DNA of 64,000 bases. Origin: Plumapathes pennacea (Eukaryota > Cnidaria > Anthozoa > Antipatharia > Myriopathidae). This document shows, in pieces, positions 38,801 through 53,800 of this stretch; the stretch's first letter is position 1, and each line of letters begins with the position of its first letter. The stretch spans positions 7,989,274 through 8,053,273 of the forward strand of contig OZ038463.1 in assembly GCA_964036295.1 (NCBI GenBank), in the 5' to 3' direction. The translations under genes were made by a program, and so were the position numbers. The notes under the pieces are model-generated. The model was not told the origin of the DNA and did not search any database. It saw only the letters and a program-made list of their open reading frames with translations.

Positions 38801-41800
38801 TAACAAGGCAAACAGGCTAACCAGACTAACAAGAACCACAGGACATCCAAATGACAAAAACGTTTTGACCAGGAAAGATGGAGCACGGCGCACAGAACAA
38901 AACAAAACACAAACAACATCTGATAGCCAGATAAAAATATACCACCAATGGACATAGAATAGTTCAACATAAAGACAACATTCACTACCGATAAATCGAG
39001 GAACCAATAGTAAAATATCACACCAAACAAGGAGTACAGTAGAGTACAGAAAAAAAAAAAAAAAAACTTTTAGGCACCTGCGCTAATTTCTGCTGATTAC
39101 CAGGGTCCCCAGGCTTGCCCAGAGCAGCCTTGGCCTCCTCGATAAGTTTCGCTGACTCAGCAATAACAGCCTGCGCCGCCTTGATGATGTCTCTCCGCGC
39201 ATGGTCGTCCTCCGCTGCCGCTGCCACGCCACGTGCAGCTGACACGAGCACTTTGAGCGCACTGGCTGTATCACGTGCGGCCACGCCAGTGTGACTTTCA
39301 TTACCCTGGAGAGGAATTAATAAAGATGACTATACTTCAGCACCTATCACTAAGCCGGAAAGAACTTAAAAGAAGTAAGGAGTAAGGCGAGAGAGGGCCT
39401 GGTACGAATTGCTTGTTGCAAAACATGAATACAAATGGAACGAAGTGATATTAACAGTTACGAAGCAACGCAAGCAGTTAAAAAGAAAATTGTGGTTTCG
39501 ATAATACTATAGTTACAGATCTACGCCCGACGACATGCAGGCATTCAGTAACACGTTCATGTTGTCAGTCACTGCAGCCCTGAAATGAACCAATCAGAGG
39601 ATGTTGTACACTTCTCAACTTCTAGTGTACTGTGAAACAGCTTTTTGAATGTCATAATAATGACGTTTATTTAAACACGGTGGTAGGCGACTACAGCATA
39701 CAAAGCTGATGTGGCCGTGACAAAAGCTGATGTCGCCTTGGTAATAGAATATGGGTGTACGTGCGTGTAGATAACTCCTGGGCCCGGTTTTTCAAAAGCC
39801 GATTAAGCTAATCCAGGATTAACGAAATTCTTTCTGACGACCTCTCTGCCAATAAAATGCAGGATTTTGTTCAAATATGGATTAAAAAGCTTGTTTTAGC
39901 TGAATACGTATCAAGGAAATCGTTGCAGGACAAAATCTTCACATTTTCAGGCTTATAAATGACAAGAAAGTTTACTCCTAATCCAGGATTAGCCTAATCG
40001 TGCTTTGAAAAACCGGGCCCTGGAGTTTGGAGTTTTAACACACACCCGCTCGAGGCGAAAAGGATCAAGAAAAATCTGGTTCCAAGAATACCACAGTTAC
40101 AGATCTACGCCCGATGTGTTTTTATTTAGACCGTCTCACGTAACGTACCTGGGCTGCAGCTGTCAACAACTGTGCCATTGATGATCCAACGGTTTTCGAT
40201 GTCGCTCCAAGATCCAAGGCGCAAGATTCGGCCTGTAAAAGAAAACGGTCTCAAATGTGGGATTTTATTTCAAATTGTAATGTGGTCGATGCGCATGTGG
40301 TCGGTATGTGATCGGTATGTGAGAGGTATGAGGTCGGTATGTGATCGGTATGTGGTTGGTATGTGGTTGGTATGTGATCGGTATGTGAGAGGTATGAGGT
40401 CGGTATGTGGTCGGTATGTGATTGGTATGAGGTCGGTACCGTTTCTCGATAACTGTGCATGAGTGTGAAAGTGGCTTATTTGAAATACGTCTTCACTAAC
40501 CGTTTCACCAGGCAGTAGAAGCAGGTTGCCTTCCTCCGCGCTCCTCTCGATTGCTTCTAACTCCTTTCCTAAAGTGTTCACTGAATCCAGTGCACTTTCG
40601 ATCTCCAACGTCCCACACGCCTCGGCAGCCTACAGATGATGCCACAATTTCATTAACGTTTTCACACAGAAAACACTAAATGATCAAAGATTCTCTGTAC
40701 AGACAACACTGATGAAGTGCCAAACAATGGAGACAAACTGAAGATAAGGCACTGAAGACTAGACAAGGCAGAACAGTGCAACTTTTAGACAACAATAATA
40801 AGACACTACACAATGGAGACAAACTCGAGACAAGACGATGAACACTACACACTAGACAACGAGCTTCGGATAAAGGACAATGGACATTAGACACAGCACT
40901 GAACGCCTCAAACCTTGTCCGCAGCATCTCGCAGCTCTCCAAGGCACATAGCAGTGGATTTAGCGAAGTTTGCAAGCTGCGCAGCTGCGATCGGATCTCC
41001 GATAGTGGGCAGGGCGGCCTTGGAGTGCGCCACGAGTTTGGCTGTCGGCTGCGTGAAGGAAACGAGAATTTCTTCTTACAACCCACGCAAAAAAAACCGT
41101 GAAACCACTCGGGACTTACAGCGTGTAATTAGTTTGGCCCTGAGCTGAGTGACACACACAACGAGATGTGTATCTTTACAACTCATACATAAAGCAACTA
41201 TTGGGGAATACTCTTGTAGTTCACATGAAGTCTAAACAAAATACAGTCAACTCTCTCTAAGCGGACACCTCTCTAAGGCGGACAGCATGCAGATTTGGTC
41301 CTTTGCCGCTTTTCACTTGTTTTTCTGTAGCTGAACTCTCTCTAAGGCGGACACTAAATCTTGTCCCGAGGGTGTCAGCCTTAGAGAGAGTTGACTGTAC
41401 GATTCATGTGTGTTTCATTCGTACTGCCGATAATTACGCAGCATTCAAAACATTTCTGGAATACGTGAACATCGCAGCTGAGCTAGTAAACTAAAGTAAT
41501 TACATCCTAAACTTTTGCCTAAAAACGGAGCTGTTATGACGCAGATGAGCACCTGCAGGAACAGCTTTGAGACGTTGATAAGTGCCAGCTGTGACTCGGG
41601 GCTGTCCGGATTCTGGTTGCTGTCTCTGATGGCCTTCAACAACTGGCTTTGCAGCTCGTCCACCGGCTACCAAAAACATGCCGAAATTAAACAGAATGAA
41701 AATACAGTTGACTCAGTTGCAACACACAAGCCACATAAACTACAACAAAGCACAGGTTTTACCTTCACACACAAGATACATAGGCAGAATACAGCGGAGC

Positions 41801-44800
41801 AGAGCACATTATAGAGAAATAGAGAGAGCATATAGCACAGCAGAACAGAGCAGAGAAGATTGGAATGCCAGAGAAGAGATTGAAAAGACCAAAAGAATTG
41901 GCATGCGTTCCAGCACAGCGCATAAATATCCCTACACACCTTACACTGGTCCACCAACTGCTGCTGAGACGTCTGGTTTCGATTGGAAGGCGCTGCATTC
42001 ACAGCTGCAGCCATGAGCTGCGTAGACTGCCTGGTGGCTTCTTTTGATGCAGCCTACAAACAGGATTAAACAGGGTCAAACATAATTTGTAGACCGTTCG
42101 ATTTAGTACTAAAACATCAGATTGCATAATTCTTCCCGACAACTTGCTGTTTGAACTATCGGATTAATATGTTATGGCGACGGTCTGTCTTTGGGCAAGT
42201 TGCTGAAAATGTTTTTCGTTGTAACATATTTGTAACATATTTGGCGCTGCTCAAATACTACTACAACACACCATGTCACAATCATGCGCAATTTGCGGGG
42301 CTAAGATATTTTGGCGGGCTATTAGATGGTAGACTTTGGTGGTCAGAGCGGAGAACTGCTTCTTTGAACGTAATTATGTATAAACAAAACCAAGATCAGT
42401 GGAGAGACAGACACTCGTTTATACGGGCAGTGTATGTAAAAGTACTTTTTTTTTTTTTTTTTTTTTTTTTGCTAAACTGCACGCGATTGCGATATGGGCT
42501 TATTTAACTGTCAAAACAGTTGTTCCATTGGCCTGCCTACTTTTTCATAAAGTTTATAAAACAAAAGTCCCACCTCGAGCCTCTTCACGAGTTTCTTCTT
42601 CAGCGCATCACTGGCAGCAAAATTTGTGGCTGATCGCAGGTCTTCTGCTGCCTGTTTGAGTCGCTGTTGCTCGTCGGCGTCATTTGGATTTTTTGCTGCA
42701 CCCTGCATGTCAAATCCATCAACACATTTGTGGCACAGAAAAAAAGAGAAAAAAAAAAAAAAAAAAAAAAAAAAAAGAAAGAAAGAGAAAGGAACGAGGA
42801 TACCTGGCTGCACCCTTGCATGTCAAATCCATCAACACAATTGTGGCACAGAAAAAACAACAGAGAAATAAACGAGAATAACGTCGAGAAGATAACGAGG
42901 ATAAAGATCAGAAAAGCCAGGCGCGTAAATGAGTACCTTGGCAGCTTCTACCAGCTTAGCAGTGGCATCAGCCAGTAATTTGGCCGCTGCCAACAAACGG
43001 TTCTGCAGATCAGAATCGTCTCCCTCCTCAGCCTCGCTTTTGATTCCGCTGACCAGCGACGACGTGGCCTGTGACGAAAGACAAGTGTAATCAGGAGCTC
43101 GACTCACTCCACTCTATCAATCTTACATTATAACTAAAGAACATTAGCAAAAATAGCTTGATCGACATGAGCTCTATCTACATCACCCTAATTATAAAAG
43201 CTGTTAATTTGCAGAAGGAAATATTACAATAAAATTCATTCGTTATTTACTTTACATTTCCGCAGGCGAAAACAAGTACGTTTTCCACTCTTGAAAAATC
43301 GACACGGCTCGATAAAAGTAGGTACGGAAACCCGTTTTTATCCCTTCCCGGACCACAGGCGTCTATATTCCCAAAAATCAACGACACATTTTCATTCACA
43401 CGAAAGAAGTTATCCGGGCCGTCTCAGTTTTTCGTCCGAGCCGTGCTATATTCTTCTGCCGTGTTAACGCGCCTTTAGATAGCACTCGAATGACCAATGA
43501 ATAATTAGATTTCATTATTTTTTGTGATTAATCGAGAAAACACAGTTCTCCACATGAGTCATTCACACTATGGGGAACAGAGAGAACTGGGAGCCATTTA
43601 GAGAATTTAAAATGCCTTATTACACGACTTCACATTTTCGAGTGCAAATACGGGCCAAAACGAGTGAAAATATGGGAGCGCATTGCACTCGCCAGGAACC
43701 AGATCAACTGGTTTATTAGCTTACGTGATCAGTTTTCGCAAGCAAAGTTTACAAACGCGTCATTTTTTGTTCCATTTTGCGCGCGGCGAGAACGTTTGCC
43801 CTGCTTCGTTTGTCATATAATTAACAAATTGACGTCAGTTTGTTTTTTACAATAACAAAACTCAAGCGACGACGCGGGGAAAACACGCAAGAAAACTGGA
43901 TTTTGTTCGATTTGACCGAAATGTTGTCAACAACTTTTCCCGCTTTCTAATTGGTCGAGGTTAAAATTCAAGACATTTCATTGGCCAAAAAGTGACAGCT
44001 TGACGTGAGCATTTCGCGCGTGCAAAATAAAATTTTGTCAAAGAAGTTGGAAAGAAATGAAACTAGACGCTTTTCTGCTGCGGTTTTCTCGACAATTTCA
44101 AGACAAAGCTCAAGGAAATTCGCTTCTGAACACTTCTGGTTCTCTACTTCAAATGCCGAATGTCGCTTTTGCAAGAACTGAGGTAAAATTGAAGCTAAAT
44201 TCACCTTCTTCGTCCAAATCACTGTCGTCAGCACTCGATTTTATGTGTCTGTCCTCTTATTGATAATGAAAATTAGCCAATCACAAAGCGAGATACTGAC
44301 GTGTTATTGTAAAATAAACAATTTATTACACGAAAAGTCGTCAGTTTTATTTTTTCTCGTCTGCAGCAGGCTCGAAAAAATAAGACTGACTCGTAAAAAT
44401 ACTCCGCCGTATTGCACTCCTTCCCGTGTAATAACCTCTTTATATTTACCAGAGCTAGGATCTTGGCCTGCTTGACCATCTCTCCCGCGTTTCCCATACT
44501 CTTGAACAGTCGGTCCGTGGCTCCCAGGATGCTGTCACACGTGTCATCGTACTGTCCCGTCTGCTGGCCGCCCCGTCCTCCATCACGCATCTTCTGCAGC
44601 AGGTCGTTTAGCGTGTCCCGCACGGACTGAGCCGCGGGCAGCAGTTCTCTTAACATGTCCGAGTCTTCCTCGACCGCATCCTGAGATAGAAAAATAGGAT
44701 GCCGAGCATGGTGAGCTCACTCCGAGAAACAGACGCAGACAATCTACTTCTGTCATGAAGATTGGCAAAATAGATAGGCCCGAGAGTGGAACAGGAGGGA

Positions 44801-47800
44801 CGTGAGGGAAAGGAATAAAAAAATTAAAAAAAGAGTGAAAGACTGACAGAAATATAAGAAAAGAACGACAGACAGAAGAAAGAACTAAAGAGAACGAAAG
44901 ATTTAGAAATTGATGGCAGGACGGATGGAAGGAAGAACAAGAACAGGAAGGACAACACTAAGAAAAGAGAAAGAAAAAAGACATGACGAAAACAAGAACA
45001 CTATTTACTTCAATATTGTAATCTTGATTAAGGTGCGAGAGTTCGATTCCACGGATTATCATGCGGTATACGGAAAATGACTGAATGAGCTGCAAACAAA
45101 AACTCGGCGGCAAACAGCGAGAAAGTTTCCCTCTGGAAACGGCACAGAAGGTAGAAGGTACTGCCTTTGTTTCATTTGTGTATGTCAGTATGGCATACTA
45201 TGACACATTTAGAACAACTCAAGAATCAGCAATTCCAGTGCACTATACACACTGGCGTACCTTGCACGCTCCTTCCGTATCATCCACGGCCTTGGCAACG
45301 AGTTTGGACGCCTCGACGACTTGCTCCTGACACATGTAACTGCTGATGGACGGCACAACAATCTTGACACAAGCCACAAGTTGTGACGTGGTCATGGCGG
45401 TGTCCCGCGCCGCGCTGATGACGCGGTTCTGCATGGCAGTGTCAGGACACCTGCTGGCCACGGTCTTGGCCTTCAGCACCAGCGCCGCTGTGGCATTGGC
45501 GACAGCTTGAGCCAACTCCAGCAGCATTTCCTGTGTCTGTTGATCTACATCTGCGTCACCCATGTACTGCAGAACACGTGCACCCGTGTTGCCCACGTTA
45601 CCAGCAGCGGAGAGGAGTCTGCCTCTTGACTGCAAAAATAATGTTATAACATGGTCATGATATAAGCCACTTTCTGATTGGCCGAAAAGCGTGCTCAATG
45701 ATATGACGTAAGCAAATGCCGCTTCCTTTCGACTTCTTCTAGCTTTCCTTGTTTGAAAATAAACAGGCGCTTTATAACTCAGAACAAAATAGCTTTATTT
45801 TATCGTGAAGCTAGAGTTTCTCTCTCGGCTACGCCTCGAGCAACTCTCATGCTTCTCTCGTGCTCTCCCTACTTCCCGCGTGCATCCAAAACTCGATAGA
45901 CGCACGCTCAGCATGAACCAATTCTTAAACAGAGCCGTTTTCGGGTGACTGTCAAAAATAATCGTGTTATTGCTTTGGTTTAGCATTCTTGGCCAATCAA
46001 AAGCGCTTATCTTTTGTTTGTTTGTTTATTACATACGTCTTTATTTCCGCCTGGTCCATCTTGCGCCGCTTTCAAAAGATCAGAGAAAGCGCTGGCCAAT
46101 CCACGAGCAGCATCCAGCAGGTTCTGTCCGTCAGGTCCGTCGTCCATGAGCCCCGCGATCATCTTGATTCCTTTAGATAAATCTTGCAGGTTGGCCGTGC
46201 TGTGGGGGATAACACAACGTCAGATCATTGTGCATAATGGAGGGGACGGAGTGGGGTTGACGTGGGGTTTGGGGTGAGGAGGCAGGATTGTATTTCATTA
46301 ACTGAGTTAAATTGAAGGTAGACTTGTCACTGCTATTGAAATAAAGCTTGGAAGAGAAATACACTCAGCCGGGAAGTGATAAATAATACTTTGATTCACT
46401 CTCGAAACTTTTTTGTTTGTCGATTTTTTGCGTTAATCTCCTTTGTAGCAAGCGTTCTGAGTGCCAGCTTCACAGGCTAATGTCGTGTTTATCGATACAA
46501 ACGCTAGATCAAGTACATGTCGCAGTTCAAGCAAAAAACAAAAACAAAAAAAAAAACAAAAAAACAAAAAAACAAACAAACACAATCTTACATTGTATTG
46601 ACAGCGGCTCCAACAGCAGTGTAGTTAGTTTCCTCAGGGTCACCTACAAATAACACAAACCCAACAAGTTTCACAAAACCAGCAAAAACCCAACAGAACA
46701 ACCTGGAACGATGGTATAGATCAAAGAAGACTTCAGAAACGAACAAGTCTTCGTTATTTGCCAAACTAAAGGTGTGTTTCTTTTTAGGAATCCAAATCCG
46801 GATCACTAATCCAAAAACAGATTTCTTTACTGAAATCCAAATCCGGATAATGAATCCATGTGATCCACACTGAGGACGGATTCTCTGGATCATATCCAAA
46901 ATTGGATACTTAGGATCATGGATCTATTAAAGAAACGCACCCTAAGACAACAGCAGGCGTGTGTACAAAACAGCGCAAAATCTAAGATGCACAACAGAGT
47001 CTAAAGTTCTCAATAAAGAGAAGGGAAAGACATCAAAGATCTTTAGTTTGTACGTGCGAGATGAGACTAGAGAATCGAACAGGAGAAAAGGACAGAAAAG
47101 GTCGCAAACGTATTTATGGTCCCACCCAGATTGTTGGTCTGGGACGGGGTAGCAACGTAACAGAAAGTGTAGTAACGAAAGACTGAAAAATAACGTGAAT
47201 ATACAGAACGCCGTGAAGAGGTTGCTTGATGCCACATTTTCAGTATACCTGACGTGAGGGTGACGATAGAAGCGCAGGACGCCGACAACGCGGCCAGTCT
47301 TGATGCCACAGTCAAACGTGAAATATCCAACGTGTTTTGCTTCCATTGTAGTGACGCCTGAAAGCAAAAACAACCAAACAAACAACTGAAACTTGAAACA
47401 AACAAAAAAACCATGCCGGCATGTACGTGAAGAATAGCAGTCTTATAGGGCCTCCACAGACGAGGCAAATTGTTATCGATAACAAAAAACAAAAAGCAAT
47501 AAAAAATAACAAAAAATCCTGTCTGTGAATCACGTTATCGATAACAAACGACGAAAAGTAAAGCCGTCGACAACAAAGTAGTTTTTCGTTTCAAAAGGAA
47601 AACTACTTAAGTTGTCGATAACGAACGCGGCGGTCTTGTGATCGACAACTCATATTTTCACGTGTGTTAGTGAGTTATCGATAACTACGCTATTTTTGCA
47701 GCAACGCCAACGATGTTGCAAGTCAGTGCCCTTCATTTCGATAATTAAAATTGCGTGTGTGGTTCAACCGCTTTTATAGTTGTCGATTAAAAATAGTTGT

Positions 47801-50800
47801 CAATAATAATTTGTCTCGTCTGTGGAGGTCCTTAGCCTGTTTCCGTAGAAACGAGTTAGAAGAGGAAGCGTTTTCTGTTATATTGATTCAAAGTGTTAAA
47901 AACAAGTTTTGCGCACCAAAGTAGAAGTAAAAAGTTGGGGGACAAAAAGGGTTCCGGCCTGAAGAACTTACGGGATCAGATCCCAGTGCAGGAACATCCA
48001 CAGCCAAACTCAGTTCTCTGTCAGCAGATATGATGGAGTCAATTCCCTGACTTAAGCTACTCATGTAAGCTTGTTGTGCTGGGCCGAGGTTGTGCAGTCG
48101 GCCTTGAGTGCCCTGCAAACGAAACAAAACAGGTCCTGAAAGTTACCAACTTAAATTTTCTCCGTCAGTATTCTCTATATATATATTTTTTACGATTTTT
48201 GACAATGTATTGGCCAGGCCTTGACGTCAAAGCAGATAAATGTCAGTGAGGATAAATAGTTGTCCTTTTACCATGGGAGGGCGGTGAGCTGAGAGGGCCG
48301 AACCAGTCGTTGTGCTACGCTGTGCTGGCTCCATTTTTCCCACACTGTACCTAGCGGCTCCTGTTAGGACAGACAAAAGTGATCGAGTGAGTGCGTCAAT
48401 GTGTGTCCATAGTGACAGTAAGTGCGTCTGTGAGCCAGGGCATCGCATTGCTTGTTGTGGGTTGGCGTAGGCTCAGGCGGAGCATTCCAGACAACACGGA
48501 AAAGAAAATGAAAAATGCAAACAGTATCTTCACAAAAATTAACATTTTGTTCGTGAGAATGTTCAGCAATTTTTCTTGTTTTTTTTTTTCTAATTAAAAA
48601 GCTGACTGAGCGTCAGTAATTTGCAGATGAACAAGCGAGTAGATGAGAGACTGTTTCAAAATGCGTAGGCGGCCACAGATATTTTTCTATAATGCGTAGG
48701 CAGCTCTGCAGCCATCAGGACAATGGGTGGATCGACACGACTGACCTTGTCCACTGGATCGCACAACCGCGGGTAGTGCGACCGAGCCTGATGAAGAATG
48801 TCCAACTTTGTTGTGCTGTCGCTCAAGGTAGGTTCCCCTAAATAAACATAACCATACAAACAAACAAACAAACAATCCAGGTTATAGATTGTCCTATGTG
48901 ACTTAAGTGGGAAACTGAGTCCATTATAGCTATCCTCGGGGTCACGTGCTCTTACCAAAAGCGATATCCGGATTCTCCACCAGTGGGAAACAGGCCACCA
49001 CCGAGGATGATACAGTTATCTTTACTGAGTTGCCGCACGCTTTCACTTTGTCCTTTATGGATACATGGTTTATTCTGTTTTACAGACGGCTAAGTTGTGT
49101 GTAAATGGTGAGAGGGTAAAGGGTAACAGTTGATGTGCAGTACAACCGAACAACCAAGGGAAACGAGAAATAGTTAGCGGGAGTTCGAGTTAGCCGATAG
49201 TAAATGACTGGAAGGAAATCCAATGGAAATGGGTTTGAGTTCGAGATAGCGAGGAGTTCGATTTAACCGAGTTTAGTTAGCGGGGTTGTACTGCACTTGT
49301 AGTGGTAGAACTCTTACTTTGAAGGTGTTACCGAATCCTCTACCATTGTTGACTCTTCATCAAAATCTGGGTCATATCCATCTTCTCCCTTTCTCTGTAT
49401 TAGGAAAGAATCACAACAATGCAATGTTTCTGTGAGTCAAGTATAAAAGTTTAAACACAGTTCAAGAATAATTCTTACTGAACACTATTTTTCCATACAC
49501 TTACCTTTTTCAGAATAATATCAATGTATCCTGCGATAAGTTGTGATATTTTCTCGCCTTCATTAGTTTGAACCGAGTAGTACGATTCCACGTAATCACC
49601 AAAATCCTGCAGTAACAAACAGGAAAAAGAAACACTGAAAAAACCCTCGAGCAAATATGATGTTGTTCTCCGGCAGGAAGGTCCGTAGCGAGAAAAACTT
49701 TGCCGGAAGTCTTGAATGTACGAACCGGGCCGTCGAGTTGACATGTTGAGCCTCCAATTCAGCCGCGGTATTAAGCGAATGTATCCAAGTTAAGATTTAG
49801 AGACAACTACAGATTTTTCGAACCCTTGATTTTTGGAACCCCCCAATTATTCGAACCAAAACTCGTTCCCCTCGGACCTCAATTTCTCGAACTTCCGATA
49901 ACTCGAACACATTTTTCTTTCCGGGATTCCAATGTCTTTTTGTTTTCTTTTTTTGTTTGTTTTTTAGTCTTTTTGACTATTGTGCAGACTTCTTCCTTGG
50001 ATATTAATTATCCAGCAGATCTCCATCTTCACGTTTTAAAACTCTAAGCAGGATGTGCCATGCTTTCATCCAAGTCTACCGTACACCACATACTAGAGTG
50101 AAGCTGTTTGGTGATGCTGCCCAGCGTCTCACGGTGGTCAAGGGCCAGGTCTTCATCACCTGCAAAGTCCAGTCAAAAGTTGCGTCAGGGGGTCAATGCT
50201 TTGGTTTGGTAGATGGTGGAGTGAAGAGATTATCACTGAACCGTCATGCAGATGTACGTGTACTGTGTACGTAAGGCATCGCATTTCAAACATAATTCTG
50301 CGTAAATAAAGAGCTACAGTAACTGCTGCCTTCGAAAATGTTCCGACTATTTGCGCACGGTAGGTTGGTTGTGATCATCCGGGTTAGAGTAGTCTCCAGG
50401 AAGACTGTTGTTGGTGACTGACGTTTCGACTACCTGAGCGGACACTTGACTCTGAAGATGACTTCCGCTCAGGTAGTCGAAACGTCAGTCACCAACAACA
50501 GTCTTTCTGGAGACTACTCTAACCCGGATGATCACAACCAACCCACTGTTCACACTCCTGGGTTCACCAACAACAGTCTTTCTGGAGACTACTCTAACCC
50601 GGATGATCACAACCAACCTACTGTTCACACTCCTTGGTTCAAACCATTTGCCATATTTGCGCACGCGTACGAATTTTGAAACACCCAACATTACAATGTT
50701 TCAACTGCGAGTAATGCGGGACTTTTGCAGAACTTGAATGGACAATGATGACTTTTAAACAACTTTCCCTACCCAGCTTTCAGAAGTTGAAGACATTACC

Positions 50801-53800
50801 CAAAATTACTCCCGAATAATCGTATTTTTGAAATTCTCTTTACGCGTTTTTGGGAATACTCCACGCGGGCCTATGCAATGTCTGTTGGACTGAAATATAA
50901 GAGGTTTGTGGCATTTCGTACATTTCACCACAAGAGCTTACACTTCAATCACCTTTCGTTCTCTATACTACTGAATATGATATATTCCTCGGATGAAAGA
51001 GTTAACTCTTTCACTCCCAAGCTCAAAATACAAATTCTCCCAACCATAAAATAAGAAAATGTATGAGTGATGAAATGAGAATTTATGTTTTAATCAGCTG
51101 TCATTTGACCAAGGTATCAAATGTCAAATTCTCCGTACTGTATGATATATCCCTAGTGGGAGACTGAAAAGAGAAAATTGAAGTTGGTCAAGTCTGTGAA
51201 CACACCTCCTTGGTTTTTTCGTCCACCCTCAAAACGCTCTCTTTAGTAACTCCCAACAATCTTGGAACAAGTTTGTTTTTGCCCTTCATCTTTTCCTGAG
51301 GAGAGTCGAGAAAGGAAAAATGTTTTAAAAAGAAAGCAACTTTCAATACACAGTAATAATTGGTATTAGAAAGGTATTCTGCAGGCCTCTGGCTCGGGAG
51401 AATGGGTAACAACTCCCTATGCTTCTACTTTAAATACTGTAACAGTGTAACTAGTGAAATTTCACTAAACGTAGCTTGTGTGCACTCTTACCTTAACAAG
51501 GAAAAATGTTACTCCATACGTCTTTAAGCCACGACAAAGCTGCACATATTTGTACTTGGCTTGAAGCTCATCGTGACTCATCAATTTCTTGTGCTCCTAC
51601 AGTAACCACACACAAGAGCAATCACACAAGTCAGACTACAATAAAATAACACATTCACTTTATTATTCACATCCCTTAGTAATATGCGAATATCGCAAAC
51701 GTGTATAAATACTATACTTTACTATACTAAAGTATATTGTACGTTGCTAAGGAAAAACGGAGAATCACGGCAGTTGCGCGTTACTAACGAAGTTGGATAA
51801 TACCGAGCCGTTTTCGGATGCCGGACTGTCCAAAGCCAAAACCAAAGGAAGTGTACACCACCATTTACAGAGGCTGTAACAAACGCTTTCAACCAATCAG
51901 AAGTCCAAATGATCAGCGTTTAGTTTTACTTTGAAGAAGAAACCAATCAGCAGGGGGAGAACACGCCATTATCACTTGCTTTCTTAAGTGAGAATATCGC
52001 AAACGGGTTTTGCTTTTACTCCTGATTGACCAAGAATGCTGCTAAAGTTGTTTAGGCCAATCGGAAAGCATGGCATACACAAATCTAAAGCAGTCAGAGA
52101 ATTTCGACAGTCATCCGAAAACAGCTCTAAATAACTTGGTGGGCCGCTTGCACAACTCATAAAAACAATACTGGTGTGGTTACAATTAGGTAACGGTTTA
52201 CAAGTAATCCTCCTTAGTAACCCTTTTCTGTAAAGAGCAACAAAACGTAATTTTCAGTAACTCTAATTTTGTTAAAGGGGACCTACTTACTTCCTTGATT
52301 TTCTTTTCGATGTTTTTGGACTTCACATATTCCTTCGGCAGACAGTCTTTTAAACTAAATATAAACCAAGACAATGGCTTGGGTCAGCAAACTAAACGTG
52401 CTGGTCCATACCATAATTAGTTATGGGCCAATAAACCAACCAATCAGAGCGTGCATACTATCTGTGCCATACTCACTCAATCAGTTTGTACTTTGGATCA
52501 TCAAAATCTCCAAACTGCACTTGGATTTGAATGGCTGCGAGCTGTAACGGAAACAAAAATGCTCACGTCCATCAAGGATACACACAAGTCATTTGAAGAG
52601 ATCACAAAATTGACAAAATTGAAATGATTACAAACTTGTAAGGCTTCTTCTTGAGTACAAGGATGAGTTCCATCAAGAATTCCGTCTCGACACTTGAAAG
52701 GGCAATTCATGAACATTAAATTTGATCCTGCATGATGTACATATTGAAAGGCACCGTATACCATAAGGGTTTCCTAGCACCTTTTACAATACCGTACATG
52801 TACGTTGTTAACAATCATCACCCCTGACAAATCATGTGAGACTTTCAGTATACTGCAGTTATGCAGTTTCTTTGTTCCCCTGTGCCGCTGGATAGGGTAT
52901 AGTTTTCAATGTCCCCTGTCTTAAATAGGGTATATAATTTTACGCTTTAGTGTCTTGAAAGGGTGATGATCTTGAACAAGATTGCATAATTCGTACGTAC
53001 GCCCTTACTCATCACTTCCACTGCCAACTAAAAAGGAGTTCAAACTGCACTGTGCGCTATCACGAGAAATAAGCCATGAATGTGATGTTAGTTGCTTTTC
53101 CTTAAAATCTTTCACTTTTACCAAGAGCAGCGCATGTTTAAAATGTCGAGAAAGTGTAGAAACGCACAACATTATTTTGTAATTCAACATAAGAGCCGAA
53201 CTGCCGTAACTTCCGTTTGAGTTCTGTTGCTTTCTTGCTTGCTCTTCATTGATCTCTTGAATAGGGTAACAGATTAAAGTGAATGGTTTCAGAAAGGGTA
53301 TTATGATTTACAGATTCGATCATCTCTTGAATAGGGTCAGGGTGTGATGGCGTCAGCAGCATAATCCCCGCCCATTTTCCTACTAAGTAGCCCGTCAGTT
53401 GACTGTACCTGAACAAACAACAAGTTCAGCTGGACTGGATCTTGGATGTCCACATTTTGATCTGAATAGAAATACTTCCGCCTGGAAGAGAAAAGACATG
53501 ACTACAGTATGAGTATGTGGTTACTGTTCAGTTTATATCACATATGAAGCCCGAAGGGGGTGGGGGGTGGAAGGACACTCCAATATCAAAAAGAACGTAC
53601 CTCCTAGGGGTCAAAATCACCACGGGTTTTGGTACCGCTTAGGTAGGGGTCTGGTTGAATATACTTTTATTGTATTGGTTTACTTTTATTAGTACCTTTT
53701 AGGGCCAAAATATGCTCGAGCCATGCCCATTTTAGTACCTCTAGGGGTCAAAACAAAAATTCCCGACGAACATCCCCGTCCTTTTTAAGTGGTAGTCACA

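Noticed and set aside
48717..48875. Alternative reading of talin exon 18 in another frame
   Set aside because: Only the frame giving LERQHNKVG and SVALPAVVRSSG matches talin and fits phases 2 and 1 of the neighbours.
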